64,000 nucleotides of DNA from JACVRW01 sp963835705 (GTDB lineage Bacteria > Actinomycetota > Thermoleophilia > Solirubrobacterales > Thermoleophilaceae). The notes below the pieces were generated by a model that was not told the origin of the DNA, made no database searches, and saw only the letters and a list, made by a program, of their open reading frames with translations. Position numbers and translations under genes: made by a program. Location of the stretch: positions 62,001 to 126,000 of the forward strand of contig CAWIGR010000015.1 in the NCBI GenBank assembly GCA_963835705.1, written 5' to 3'. This document shows, piece by piece, positions 24,263 through 32,681 of this stretch (position 1 is its first letter; each line of letters starts with the position of its first letter).

Positions 24263-24446
24263 CAGCAGCGCGTTCGTGGGCTTGATCACGAAGAAGAAGA
24301 GCACGGTCGCCACGATCAGGAAGGTGAGCATCGCGTTGATGAAGTCGCCGTACTGGAACCGGCTTCCGTTGATCGTGAACCTGAGCGCCGCGAGGTTGGG
24401 ATCGCCGCCTATCGCAGTGATCAGAGGAGTGACAATGTTGGGCGCA
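24263..24446 (-). pseudogene. MscL mechanosensitive channel remnant
   Basis: The minus strand encodes NIVTPLITAIGGDPNLAALR, FTINGSRFQYGDFINAMLTF and LIVATVLFFFVIKPTNAL, which correspond to the periplasmic loop and TM2 of MscL. TM1 (normally MLKEFKxFxxRGNVVDLAVGVIIG) is replaced by unrelated sequence, and the C-terminal helix runs into the antisense of the LLM gene. No start or proper stop remains, so this is a decayed channel gene. Confidence 0.75.
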
Positions 24447-24505
24447 CCTTCGACCGTGTCCGGGCCGATCCTCCCGGCCGCCTCCCCCGTACCGTGTGTG
24501 GCCCA

Positions 24506-24757
24506 ATGGATCAGATCGTTCAGGTCGTCGGCGCTCTCCTCATCCTGGCCGCGTTCACGGCTGCCCAGTTCGGCCGGCTGCGCACGTCGTCGCGGCTCTA
24601 TCTCGTCCTCAACCTCGCCGGCTCGATCGTGCTCACCGCGCTCGCTTGGCATGAGCGGCAGTGGGGCTTCCTGTTGCTCGAGGCCGTCTGGGCCGTGGTT
24701 TCGGCGTGGGGTCTGTTCCAGGTTCTGCGCGGAAATGAGCCAGCCGCGGCGCATTAG
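24506..24757 (+). CDS. CBU_0592-like small membrane protein
   Basis: 83 aa with three hydrophobic segments: IVQVVGALLILAAFTAAQFG, YLVLNLAGSIVLTALAW and WGFLLLEAVWAVVSAWGLF. The pattern (VGALLILxAFxxxQxGxL ... SxxYLxLNLxGS ... WGFxLLExVW) is that of the CBU_0592-like integral membrane domain. Role unknown. An FAD oxidoreductase pair starts 11 bp downstream. Confidence 0.7.
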   Translation: MDQIVQVVGALLILAAFTAAQFGRLRTSSRLYLVLNLAGSIVLTALAWHERQWGFLLLEAVWAVVSAWGLFQVLRGNEPAAAH

Positions 24758-24768
24758 AGTCGCCCGGC

Positions 24769-26124
24769 ATGGACAGGGACGTGGTCATCGTCGGGGCCGG
24801 GGTGGTCGGCGCGGCGATCGCTCGCGACCTCACGCGCTTCGACCTCGACGTGACGCTGTTGGAGGCCGGCCCCGACGTCGGCGCCGGCACCAGCAAGGCC
24901 AACACCGCCCTGCTCCACACCGGCTTTGACGCCAAGCCCGGCACCCTCGAGGCGCGCCTCGTCCCCCGCGGGTGCGAGCTGCTCGCCGGGTACGCCGAAC
25001 AGGTCGGCATCCCGGTCGAGCGCACCGGCGCTCTGCTGGTCGCCTGGGACGAGGAGCAGCGAGCGGAGCTGCCCGGCATCGTCGAGCGCTCGCGGGCGAA
25101 CGGCTACGAGGCGATCCGCGAGCTCGACGCCGCCGAGCTGTACGAGCGCGAGCCGGACCTCGGCCCCGGCGCGGTCGCCGCGCTCGAGGTTCCGGACGAG
25201 GCGCTGATCTGTCCGTTCACGACGCCGCTGGCGTTTGCCACTGAGGCCGTGCTGGCCGGCTGCGAGCTGCGCCGCTCGACGCCCGTGACCGACATCGAGC
25301 GGATCCGCGGCGGCTTTCGCGTGCAGACACCCGGCGGCGCCCTGACCGCGCGAAGGCTCGTCAACGCCGCCGGCCTGCGAAGCGACGAGGTCGACCGCAT
25401 GCTCGGCGGCCGCGCCTTCACCGTCACCCCGCGCCGGGGGGAGCTGATCGTGTTCGACAAGCTCTCGCGTCCGCTCGTCGAGCACATCCTGCTGGCGGTG
25501 CCGACGAAGGTGTCGAAAGGCGTACTCGTCTCGCCCACCGTGTTCGGCAACCTCATGGTCGGCCCCACCGCCGACGACGTCGTACGCAAGGACGACACCT
25601 CCTCCACCGCGGAGGGCCTCGCGCACCTGCGCCGGGAGGCGGGGCGGATCGTCCCGCGGCTGCTCGACTTCGACGTGACCGCCGTGTACGTCGGCCTCCG
25701 TGCGGCCACCGAGCACGCCGACTTCCAGATCCGCTTCGAGGACGGCTACGCCTGCGTGGGCGGGATCCGGTCGACCGGCCTGTCGGCTTCCATGGCGATC
25801 GCCGAGTACGTGCGCGCCGGCCTCGAGCTCGACCTGCGGCCGCGGGGGAAAACGCCGTCGCTGACGATGCCGAACATCGGCCAGGCCGAAGCGCGCCCGT
25901 TCCAGCGCGGTGAGCTCATCGAGCGCGATCCCGACTACGGCCGCGTTGTGTGCTTCTGCGAGCGCGTCACGAGGGGAGAGCTGCGCGACGCCCTCGCGAG
26001 CCCCATCCCGCCCGTCGATCTCGACGGGCTGCGGCGCCGCACCCGCGCCCACATGGGTCGCTGCCAGGGCTTCTGGTGCGGCGCGCAGCTGGAGGCGCTG
26101 CTCGCGGGGCGCGCCGATGCCTGA
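24769..26124 (+). CDS. GlpA-like FAD oxidoreductase with C-terminal [2Fe-2S] BFD domain
   Basis: 451 aa. The FAD motif DVVIVGAGVVGAAIARDL opens a DAO fold (residues 1-360) with NTALLHTGFDAKPGTLEARL, as in glycerol-3-phosphate dehydrogenase/L-2-hydroxyglutarate oxidase relatives. The C-terminal 60 residues have CFC and CQGFWC, the four Cys of a BFD-like [2Fe-2S] domain seen in GlpA and opine oxidase subunits. It oxidises a hydroxy- or amino-acid-type substrate, with glycerol 3-phosphate the first guess. It overlaps the next FAD gene by 8 bp, suggesting one complex. Confidence 0.82.
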   Translation: MDRDVVIVGAGVVGAAIARDLTRFDLDVTLLEAGPDVGAGTSKANTALLHTGFDAKPGTLEARLVPRGCELLAGYAEQVGIPVERTGALLVAWDEEQRAELPGIVERSRANGYEAIRELDAAELYEREPDLGPGAVAALEVPDEALICPFTTPLAFATEAVLAGCELRRSTPVTDIERIRGGFRVQTPGGALTARRLVNAAGLRSDEVDRMLGGRAFTVTPRRGELIVFDKLSRPLVEHILLAVPTKVSKGVLVSPTVFGNLMVGPTADDVVRKDDTSSTAEGLAHLRREAGRIVPRLLDFDVTAVYVGLRAATEHADFQIRFEDGYACVGGIRSTGLSASMAIAEYVRAGLELDLRPRGKTPSLTMPNIGQAEARPFQRGELIERDPDYGRVVCFCERVTRGELRDALASPIPPVDLDGLRRRTRAHMGRCQGFWCGAQLEALLAGRADA

Positions 26125-27361
26125 CGGGCCGGTGGCGGTGGTGGGTGGGGGGCCGGCCGGACTGGCGGCCGCGGTGGAGCTGCGCCGGCTCGGGGTGCGC
26201 GAGGTGGTCGTGCTCGAACGGGAGGCGGAGGCCGGCGGCATTCCGCGCCACGCGCGGCACCAGGGGTTCGGGCTGCGCGACCTGCGGCGCCCGCTCAGCG
26301 GGCCGGCTTACGCGCGGCGCTGGGCGGAGCTCGCCCGCGAGGCGGGGGCTGAGGTTCTGGAGGAGACGATGGTGACCGGATGGGAGCCCGCGAGCGAATC
26401 CGGAGCCCTCGAGCTGACGAGCCCGCGCGGGCGCGCCACTCTCGATCCCGCTGCGGTCGTGCTCGCCACCGGCTGCCGCGAGCGCCCGCGCTCGGCGCGG
26501 CTCGTGCCCGGCAGCCGGCCTGCCGGGGTGATGACCACCGGCACGCTGCAGCAGCTCGTCTACCTGCGCGGGCTCCCCGCTGGGCGCAGGGCACTCGTGG
26601 TGGGGGCCGAGCACGTGAGCTTCTCGGCGATCCCGACGCTCGCCCACGGAGGCGCTCGGACGCTCGCGCTCACGACGGAGCTGCCGCGCCACGCGTCGCT
26701 CGCGGCCTTCCGGGCCGGCGCCCGGCTGCGCTACCGGGTGCCGGTCTGGACGCGCACGCGCGTGAGCGCGATCCGCGGACGTGGGCGCGTGGAGGAGGTC
26801 GAGCTGACCGACCTCGACACCGGGCGCGTGCGCAGCGTCGAGTGCGACACCGTTGTGTTCAGCGCGGATTGGATCTCCGACCACGAGCTGGCCGTGATGG
26901 CCGGCGTGGAGCTCGATCCGGAGACGCGCGGGCCCGCCGTCGATTGCCTCCTGCGCAGCTCGCGGCCGGGGGCGTTCGCTGCCGGAAACCTCCTTCACGG
27001 CGCCGAGCAGGCCGACGTGGCGGCGCTGGGCGGGCGTCACGCGGCGGCGGGCGTGGTGCGCTACCTGGAGGAGGGGGAGTGGCCGGCCCAGCGGGCGCCG
27101 ATCCTGTGCGAGCCGCCGCTCGGGTGGATCGCCCCGAACGCGGTGACGGGTCCCGACGCGCCCCCGCGCGATCGCTTCGCCCTCCGCGCGCACGACTTCC
27201 TCCGCGCGCCCCAGGTGGAGATAGCCCAGGGCGAGGCGGTCCTCTGGAAAGGACGACTCGGCCGGCTGATGCCCGGGCGCTCGACTCGCATCCCGCATGG
27301 GTGGACCGCGAGGGCAGACCCGGCCGGCGGCGAGATCCGGGTGCGGCTCGCCCACCCGTAG
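26117..27361 (+). CDS. FAD/NAD(P)-binding oxidoreductase, GlpB/HcnB-like partner
   Basis: 414 aa from ATG 26117. VAVVGGGPAGLAAAVELRR is the FAD-binding Rossmann motif. ALVVGAEHVSFSAIPTLAHGG occupies the place of the NAD(P) motif but departs from GxGxxG, so pyridine nucleotide binding is doubtful. AFAAGNLLHGAEQADVAALGG is the FAD C-terminal signature. Two-gene pairs of this kind are known in opine/hydroxyproline oxidases and in anaerobic glycerol-3-phosphate dehydrogenase. No membrane anchor gene (GlpC-like) is adjacent. Confidence 0.8.
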   Translation: MPDGPVAVVGGGPAGLAAAVELRRLGVREVVVLEREAEAGGIPRHARHQGFGLRDLRRPLSGPAYARRWAELAREAGAEVLEETMVTGWEPASESGALELTSPRGRATLDPAAVVLATGCRERPRSARLVPGSRPAGVMTTGTLQQLVYLRGLPAGRRALVVGAEHVSFSAIPTLAHGGARTLALTTELPRHASLAAFRAGARLRYRVPVWTRTRVSAIRGRGRVEEVELTDLDTGRVRSVECDTVVFSADWISDHELAVMAGVELDPETRGPAVDCLLRSSRPGAFAAGNLLHGAEQADVAALGGRHAAAGVVRYLEEGEWPAQRAPILCEPPLGWIAPNAVTGPDAPPRDRFALRAHDFLRAPQVEIAQGEAVLWKGRLGRLMPGRSTRIPHGWTARADPAGGEIRVRLAHP

Positions 27362-27402
27362 CAGTCGTTTTCGGCGATCGGGCCAGCGGGTACACACCGA
27401 CC

Positions 27403-27717
27403 GTGGAGCACGAGGAGCAGGCAGACCGGATGGAGCGCGACGCCGAGCGGATGGAGCACGACTCGGACCGCGTGGGAGACAACATCGACGAGGCCCGCAA
27501 GGACTGGGAGGCCAAGGAGCAGGACCCGAGCGTTCCCGGCGCCCAGCCCGAGCCGGACGAGGAGCAGGAGGCCGGGGCGGGGGCCGACGAGGAGCAGGAG
27601 CCCGTGGCCGGCGCGCAGGCCGACGAGTCACCCGGCGTGCCGGGCGAGGACGACACCGCCACCGGAAACCCCGACGCGGCCGGGTCGGAGGAGCCGGACT
27701 CCGGCGAAGACGGGTAG
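27403..27717 (+). CDS. Acidic low-complexity protein
   Basis: About 104 aa from GTG 27403. A heptad-like charged N-terminus (EEQADRMERDAERMEHDSDRV) is followed by KDWEAKEQDPSVPG and a disordered tail of Glu, Asp, Gly and Ala repeats (PEPDEEQEAGAGADEEQE). There are no membrane segments and no catalytic motif. The dense acidic composition and correct strand order between two genes support a real gene. No family beyond the compositional pattern is recognised. Confidence 0.5.
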   Translation: MEHEEQADRMERDAERMEHDSDRVGDNIDEARKDWEAKEQDPSVPGAQPEPDEEQEAGAGADEEQEPVAGAQADESPGVPGEDDTATGNPDAAGSEEPDSGEDG

Positions 27718-27760
27718 CGCCGCGCCGAAGCGCCGCGGAGGCTGAGCGCGCCCCGCGGGC

Positions 27761-28354
27761 GTGCGTACCCTGATAGACGTGCTCGACAGCTTCCGCGGAC
27801 CCATCAAGGCCGGCTTCGTCGCGCTCTTCGCGGTCGGGCTCCTGCTGGTGTTCCTCAACCCGCCCTCCCTGTCGGGTGCCGAGGAACTGGCGGCCATCGC
27901 GGGCAGCGGGCTCGTCCTCGCCCTCCTCACTGCGTGGGCCTTCGTCGCCATGAGCGGCCGCGACTCGATGCCCGACCACGAGTTCGAGCGCCTCGTCAAG
28001 CGCAGCGAGGAGCTCGCGCGCGAGCCCGGGTTGCGCGCCGGCGCCGGCGAGTTCGACATGCTCGTGGCGGACGCCATCGACAGCCTGCCGCCCGAGTTCC
28101 AGAAGCTGCTCGACCGCACGCCCGTGGTGGTCTCCCAGCTGGGCGCCGAGAACCGCGCCTACGGCCACTACTTCGGCGACACGGTCGCGCGCGACAACTA
28201 TCCCGACCGCATCGTGCTCTACCAGGACACCCTCGAGCGCGACTTCGGCTGGGACCCGGACCTGCTCCGCGCCCAGGTCGAGCGCACGCTTCGCCACGAG
28301 CTCGCCCACCACCTCGGGTGGCACGAGCGCGGCGTGGAGGAGCTCGGTCTCTAG
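27761..28354 (+). CDS. Membrane-tethered zincin-like metallopeptidase
   Basis: 197 aa. Two N-terminal hydrophobic segments (IKAGFVALFAVGLLLVFL and IAGSGLVLALLTAWAFVAM) precede a cytosolic-type minimal metallopeptidase domain (about 90-197): FDMLVADAIDSLPPEFQ, RIVLYQDTLE, and the zinc site HELAHHLGWHERG. The domain matches the metallopeptidase family (DUF1025-like) in which HExxHxxGxxH is expected; the third ligand would be the His of GWHE. The stand-alone family normally lacks the membrane part. Confidence 0.8.
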   Translation: MRTLIDVLDSFRGPIKAGFVALFAVGLLLVFLNPPSLSGAEELAAIAGSGLVLALLTAWAFVAMSGRDSMPDHEFERLVKRSEELAREPGLRAGAGEFDMLVADAIDSLPPEFQKLLDRTPVVVSQLGAENRAYGHYFGDTVARDNYPDRIVLYQDTLERDFGWDPDLLRAQVERTLRHELAHHLGWHERGVEELGL

Positions 28355-29850
28355 ACCAGCGCGGGCGTGGCGGCCGGCACGGGCCGCGTTAGGCGGTAGT
28401 CCACGGGATCGAAGTGGCGGGTACGCCGCCGAAACTCGAAGGTGAAGCCCGGCCACTGGACCGAGTTGCGCCCGTTTCGGTCCAGGTACCAGCTGCTGCA
28501 GCCGCTGTTCCACACCGACTCCTGGAGCCGCTCCTGCATCTCGGCGTTGAAGGCGTCCTGCACCTGTGGCCGCACCTCGGCGCATGCCGCGCCGCGCTCG
28601 TCCATCGCGTCGAGCGCGCTCATCACGTAAGCCATCTGGGACTCGAGCATGTAGACGATCGAGCTGTGGCCCAGGTTGGTGTTGGGCCCGTAGAAGATGA
28701 ACAGGTTCGGGAAGCCGCTGACCGTGGTGCCAAGGTAGGCCTGCGGGCTGCCCTGCCAGGTCTCAGACAGCGTCCTGCCCTCGCGCCCTCGCAGCCGCCG
28801 CGCGATCGGCGGGTCGCTCGGCACGAAGCCGGTGGCGAACACGATGGTGTCGAGCTCGTGCTCGGCGCCGCCGCCGTCCACGATCGAGCCCTCGCGTACC
28901 TCGCGGATCCCGGACGTGACGAGCTCCACGCCCGGCGACGTGATCGCCGGATACCAGTCGCTCGACAGCAGGATGCGCTTGCAGCCGATCGCGTAGTCGG
29001 GCGTCAGGCGGCGGCGCAGCTCGGGGTCGCTGACGCCGCGGCGCATGTTGGCCCTGGCGAGCAGCTCGTGCCCTTTCAGTAGCCGCGGGTCGCGCGCCAT
29101 GCCCGGTACGAGCAGCTCGTGCAGGCTCCAGACGCCGGCCCGCACCAGACCCTGCAGCGCCGGGACCCGCTCGTACAGTCGCTGCAGCCGCGGGCCGACG
29201 GGGTGATCGAGGTGGGGGATGATCCACGGCGGCGTGCGCTGGAACACGAACAGCCGGCTCACCCGCTCGCGGATGCTCGGCACCACCTGCACCGCTGTGG
29301 CGCCCGTGCCGACCACCGCCACGCGCATGCCCGTCAGGTCGTGGTCGTGGTCCCAGCGTGCCGTGTGGAAGCTGGTGCCCTCGAAGCGCTCGAGGCCGGG
29401 GAGGTCCGGCAGGCACGGCTGGCTCAACAGGCCCGGCGCCGTCACGAGCACGCGGGCGGAGAGGCGGCCGGCCGAGGTCTCGACGTCCCAGCGGCCGCGC
29501 TCGGGGTCCCAGGTCGCGTCCAGGAGCTCGCACCCGAGCCGGATGTGGGGCTGCACGCCGAAGCGCCCGGCGCAGTCGTGCAGGTAGTCGAGGATCTGCT
29601 CGCGCATCGGATAGGCGGTGGTCCAGTCCGACTTCCGCGCGAACGAGAAGGAGTAGAGGTTGGACGGGATGTCGCACTGGCAGCCGGGGTAGGTGTTCGC
29701 CTGCCAGGTGCCGCCCACGTCGGACGCCCGCTCGAGCACGACGAAGTCGTCGCGCCCGTCCAGCTTCAGCCGGATCGCCATGCCGAGGCCGCCGAAGCCG
29801 GCGCCGACGATCGCGACGTCGGTCTCGGCGGGCAGCGGCACCTCGGCCAC
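28351..29850 (-). CDS. Flavin-containing monooxygenase, Baeyer-Villiger type
   Basis: 499 aa from GTG 29850, which has GGAGGG about 9 nt upstream (a TTG at 29877 is the alternative). The FAD motif VAIVGAGFGGLGMAIRL, the BVMO fingerprint FEGTSFHTARWDHD (FxGxxxHxxxW), and the NADPH motif VAVVGTGATAVQVVPSI are present, with FATGF near residue 350. It inserts oxygen next to a carbonyl using NADPH and O2. Substrate unknown. The last 4 bp overlap the convergent metallopeptidase gene. Confidence 0.92.
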   Translation of the reverse strand: MAEVPLPAETDVAIVGAGFGGLGMAIRLKLDGRDDFVVLERASDVGGTWQANTYPGCQCDIPSNLYSFSFARKSDWTTAYPMREQILDYLHDCAGRFGVQPHIRLGCELLDATWDPERGRWDVETSAGRLSARVLVTAPGLLSQPCLPDLPGLERFEGTSFHTARWDHDHDLTGMRVAVVGTGATAVQVVPSIRERVSRLFVFQRTPPWIIPHLDHPVGPRLQRLYERVPALQGLVRAGVWSLHELLVPGMARDPRLLKGHELLARANMRRGVSDPELRRRLTPDYAIGCKRILLSSDWYPAITSPGVELVTSGIREVREGSIVDGGGAEHELDTIVFATGFVPSDPPIARRLRGREGRTLSETWQGSPQAYLGTTVSGFPNLFIFYGPNTNLGHSSIVYMLESQMAYVMSALDAMDERGAACAEVRPQVQDAFNAEMQERLQESVWNSGCSSWYLDRNGRNSVQWPGFTFEFRRRTRHFDPVDYRLTRPVPAATPALV

Positions 29851-29903
29851 GCTAGTCGCCCCCTCCGCCGACGGCAAGCCGAAGCTAGTCTTGTGGGCCG
29901 CTT

Positions 29904-29992
29904 GGAGAGGTGACCGAGCGGCTGAAGGTGCACGACTGGAAATCGTGTGGGCGGGTCAAACTGCCTCGAGGGTTCGAATCCCTCCCTCTCCG
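29904..29992 (+). tRNA. tRNA-Ser (anticodon GGA)
   Basis: 89 nt. The acceptor GGAGAGG pairs with CCTCTCC and the discriminator is G. The anticodon stem CACGA/TCGTG encloses CTGGAAA, giving GGA for UCC and UCU codons. A long class II variable arm (GGGCGGGTCAAACTGCC) and the T-arm GAGGG-TTCGAAT-CCCTC are present. CCA is not encoded. Confidence 0.93.
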
Positions 29993-29996
29993 TCTT

Positions 29997-30389
29997 TCAG
30001 ATGCCCGGTGAAGACCACGGGTGCTCGTCGGCGCGGTAGTCGGGGTAGTAGTCCATCCTGGCGAGCCGGCCGCCGCTGAACGTCCAAAGCTGGGCGTCGG
30101 TGCGCTCGAGCTGGACACCGCTCGCGCGACCGCGAGCTCGCAGTCGATGAGTCGTAATGATCCGCTGCTCGTCGATCTCGACCTGCTCGAGACGCTCGAG
30201 GCTGTAGTCCTCGAACGCCTGCTGCCAGTCGTCCACCCATCGCAGCCACCCCTCGCGCCCGCGGTGCACCGCCGAGTCGGGCAACTCGTGGTCGTGGACC
30301 TCCACGTCGGGCCGCACGAGCGACCAATCGGGCTCGCCGGTCCGGTCATAGGCGTCTCGCAGTCGCGCGAGCAGCTCGGCGCTTGACAT
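29997..30389 (-). CDS. SnoaL-like (NTF2-fold) protein
   Basis: 130 aa from ATG 30389. AELLARLRDAYDRTGEPDW is the N-terminal helix and VHRGREGWLRWVDDWQQAFEDYSLERLEQVEID the central fold. RARGRASGVQLERTDAQLWTF and GGRLARMDYYPDYRADE close the beta sheet. It differs from the MSxxNVEIVRR subgroup at its start. Its stop lies 5 bp beyond the tRNA-Ser(GGA) 3' end on the opposite strand. Ligand unknown. Confidence 0.75.
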   Translation of the reverse strand: MSSAELLARLRDAYDRTGEPDWSLVRPDVEVHDHELPDSAVHRGREGWLRWVDDWQQAFEDYSLERLEQVEIDEQRIITTHRLRARGRASGVQLERTDAQLWTFSGGRLARMDYYPDYRADEHPWSSPGI

Positions 30390-30495
30390 CCTCAGGAGTA
30401 TCCCCCGGCGACCAGCTGCCGCAGCGTCGACGCTACCGCCGGCGGATCGTGAGCCCTGGTCGCGGCGGCTGGACGTAACGGTCAGCGCGCGTGTG

Positions 30496-31110
30496 TTACG
30501 AAAGGCGCAAGCGGGTGAAGTGCCACAGGCGCCCGCCGAGCACGAGGTCGACCGCCAGGCCGGCTTCCGCCGCGCGCGCCCGCAGCGCGCCGGCGGTGAC
30601 CATATGCGGGTCTCCGAACAGTTCGCCCACCACGATCCGGCCGTCCGGCCTCACCACGCGGCGCAGCTCGCGCAGCGCGGCCACCTGATCGGGAATCTCG
30701 CCCAGCACCGTGACGAGGTATGCGGCGTCGAACGAGTCGTCGTCATAGGGCATCTCGCGGGCGTCGGCGCGATCGCCGAACACGTTCGAGATGCCCTCCG
30801 ACCTGGCGCGGCGCATCGTGTGGTCGAGCATCTCCTGTTGGATGTCGAGCACCTCGAGCCGCCCCTCCGGGCCGAGCCATCGCGCCACCGGCAGCGCGTA
30901 GTACCCCGTGCCCGGGCCCACCTCGAGGATCCGCGAGCCACGGGCGGGCGCCAGTGCCTCGCGCAGGCGCGCGCGAGTGATGAATGGGTGCGGGGCCTCC
31001 ACCCAGAAGCGCTGCGAGTAGGGGCAGGCCGAGGGGTGCCTCCGCCACCAGAGCGCCGCGCCGGCCAGCCCCAGGCCCGCCCCGAGGCCCAGCCGCCAGG
31101 CAAGGCCCAC
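30496..31110 (-). CDS. SAM-dependent methyltransferase with N-terminal membrane anchor
   Basis: 204 aa, GTG start. An N-terminal segment (WRLGLGAGLGLAGAALWW) would anchor the protein, followed by a type 11 methyltransferase: ILEVGPGTGYYALPVARWLG (motif I), VLDIQQEMLDHTMRRA, FDAAYLVTVLGEIPD and LRELRRVVRPDGRIVVGELF. The order matches UbiE/menaquinone-type or phospholipid methyltransferases, so a lipid substrate is plausible because of the anchor. Confidence 0.8.
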   Translation of the reverse strand: MGLAWRLGLGAGLGLAGAALWWRRHPSACPYSQRFWVEAPHPFITRARLREALAPARGSRILEVGPGTGYYALPVARWLGPEGRLEVLDIQQEMLDHTMRRARSEGISNVFGDRADAREMPYDDDSFDAAYLVTVLGEIPDQVAALRELRRVVRPDGRIVVGELFGDPHMVTAGALRARAAEAGLAVDLVLGGRLWHFTRLRLS

Positions 31111-31111
31111 C

Positions 31112-31363
31112 TCAAGCGCTCTCGGACACCGGCACGATCAGCCGGATGTGCCCCCTGGCGAGCATCAGCACCGGCGCCTTCCAGGCGCCTTCCGAGCCGT
31201 CCAGGGGGGCCAGCTCGCAGTCGACCAGCGTGAAGAACTCCTGGTCGCGCCGGTTCACATGGTCCGAGACCCGCGAGCGGTAGCCCTCCCTCGGCAGGGT
31301 CAGCATGCCCTCCACGCGATACCGGTCTGTCTCCACCACGACCCGTTCCTTGCGCACTTCCAC
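31112..31363 (-). CDS. Conserved protein of unknown function
   Basis: 83 aa from GTG 31363. The compact beta-rich sequence EVRKERVVVETDRYRVEGMLTL, LPREGYRSRVSDHVN, FFTLVDCELAPLDG, VLMLARGHIRLIVP looks like a single small barrel and may belong to the DUF6812-type proteins of this class, which I cannot confirm. It lies 1 bp upstream of the methyltransferase gene, so both are one operon, divergent from the GntR regulator. Confidence 0.6.
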   Translation of the reverse strand: MEVRKERVVVETDRYRVEGMLTLPREGYRSRVSDHVNRRDQEFFTLVDCELAPLDGSEGAWKAPVLMLARGHIRLIVPVSESA

Positions 31364-31421
31364 GGCGCGCAATCTAGCGCCACGCGGCGCGGGCCCCCCC
31401 GACGCCGGGTGTACCTTTGCT

Positions 31422-32165
31422 GTGGTGGAACCCGCCGCGACCCTGCCGAAGGCGCCTGCCCTCGAGGCGGTCTTCAAGCCAGTGGATGCGCCCACGACCT
31501 TCGAGGAGACCGTGGAGCGCCTCGGCACCGCCATCCGGCTCGGCATCCTCGTGCCAGGCAGTCGCCTGCCACCGGAGCGCGACCTTGCAGACCTGCTGCG
31601 CATCTCCCGGTCCACCCTCCGCCAGGCGCTCACCACGCTGGTCCAGAGCGGCCACCTCGTCTCTTACCGCGGCCGCGCCGGCGGCACGTTCGTCGCGGAG
31701 GAGCCGCCTCTCGGCCAGAACGTGGAGGCCGAGGTGCTGGGCGAGGAGGCCCGCGCGGTGCTCGACTACCGGGTGGCCGTCGAGACCGGCGCCACCGTGC
31801 TCGCCGCCGAACGAGCGCGCGACCCGGATCTCGAGCGGCTGCGCGAGCTGACCTGCCACATGGACGGCGCGCAGCGCTTCGACGACTATCGCCGCGCCGA
31901 CGTCCGCTTCCACATCGGCGTCGCCGAGGCCTCCTACTCGCCCCGGCTCGTGACCGCCATGACCGAGGTGCAGGGCCAGATGAGCGACCTGATCGCCCGG
32001 ATCGCCCACCCGGAGGAGGTGCTGACTCGCGCCAACGACCAGCACCGCCGCCTGGTCCTGCTGCTGTGCCGCCGCGACATCGGCAACGCCGTCCGTCTCA
32101 TGCGCGAGCACATGGACGGCACCGAGCACATCCTCGCCGGCCTGCTGCCCGAACGGCCCGGATAG
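31422..32165 (+). CDS. GntR-family transcriptional regulator (FadR type)
   Basis: About 247 aa from tandem GTG codons at 31422/31425. The winged helix has AIRLGILVPGSRLPPERDLADLLRISRSTLRQAL with a wing SGHLVSYRGRAGGTFVA. The C-terminal FCD-type helical domain shows DYRVAVETGATVLAAERA, DVRFHIGVAEAS and the metal-binding His pattern ending in LMREHMDGTEH. FadR-type regulators usually repress adjacent catabolic operons and respond to an acid ligand. It heads the amine catabolic block that follows. Confidence 0.88.
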   Translation: MVEPAATLPKAPALEAVFKPVDAPTTFEETVERLGTAIRLGILVPGSRLPPERDLADLLRISRSTLRQALTTLVQSGHLVSYRGRAGGTFVAEEPPLGQNVEAEVLGEEARAVLDYRVAVETGATVLAAERARDPDLERLRELTCHMDGAQRFDDYRRADVRFHIGVAEASYSPRLVTAMTEVQGQMSDLIARIAHPEEVLTRANDQHRRLVLLLCRRDIGNAVRLMREHMDGTEHILAGLLPERPG

Positions 32166-32195
32166 CCGGGGATGCGACTCGGGTAAGCATCACGC

Positions 32196-32660
32196 ATGAC
32201 TCGACTCGCACCGGTCCTCCTCTGCCTGCTCGGATTAGCCGTCACGTCATGCGGCGGCGACGACGCCCCCACGCAAGAGGAGTACGCCGAGCGCGCGAAC
32301 GAGATCTGCCGGCAGGCCGAGCAGTCGCTCGAGAACGTTGGCGAGAACGCCGAGACCCCCCAGGACATCGTGGAGGCGGTCGACAGGGTGATCGAGGAGT
32401 CGCGGAACGCGGTCGGCGAGCTCGAGGACCTGGAGCAGCCCGAGGGCGACGCCGGCCAGACCGCCCAGGAATTCGTGGACGCCACCCGCAAGGAGATCCA
32501 GGACGAGGGCATTCCCGCGCTCCAGGACCTGCGCGAGGCGCTCGAGAGCGGGGACCAGCAGGCGGTGGCGGAGGCCGCCCGGCGCTTGCAGGAGGTCGAC
32601 GCGGGCAACTCCAACCGCGCCGCCCGCGAGCTCGGCGCGGACGAGTGCGCGGAGGGCTAA
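32196..32660 (+). CDS. Secreted lipoprotein of unknown function
   Basis: 154 aa. The signal peptide MTRLAPVLLCLLGLAVTSCGG contains a lipobox (VTSC), so the protein should be lipid-anchored outside the membrane. The mature part is almost entirely charged helix (EEYAERANEICRQAEQSLENV, RNAVGELEDLEQPEG) with two Cys (EICRQ and DECAEG) that could pair. This helical pattern is common in actinobacterial lipoproteins of unknown role. Confidence 0.65.
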   Translation: MTRLAPVLLCLLGLAVTSCGGDDAPTQEEYAERANEICRQAEQSLENVGENAETPQDIVEAVDRVIEESRNAVGELEDLEQPEGDAGQTAQEFVDATRKEIQDEGIPALQDLREALESGDQQAVAEAARRLQEVDAGNSNRAARELGADECAEG

Positions 32661-32681
32661 GTGACCTGAGTCGCGAGCCCC

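Noticed and set aside
26380..27400. Long upstream extension in frame with the acidic protein at 27403
   Set aside because: It is a shadow of the FAD oxidoreductase gene in another frame; the acidic protein's own start at 27403 explains the real coding part.
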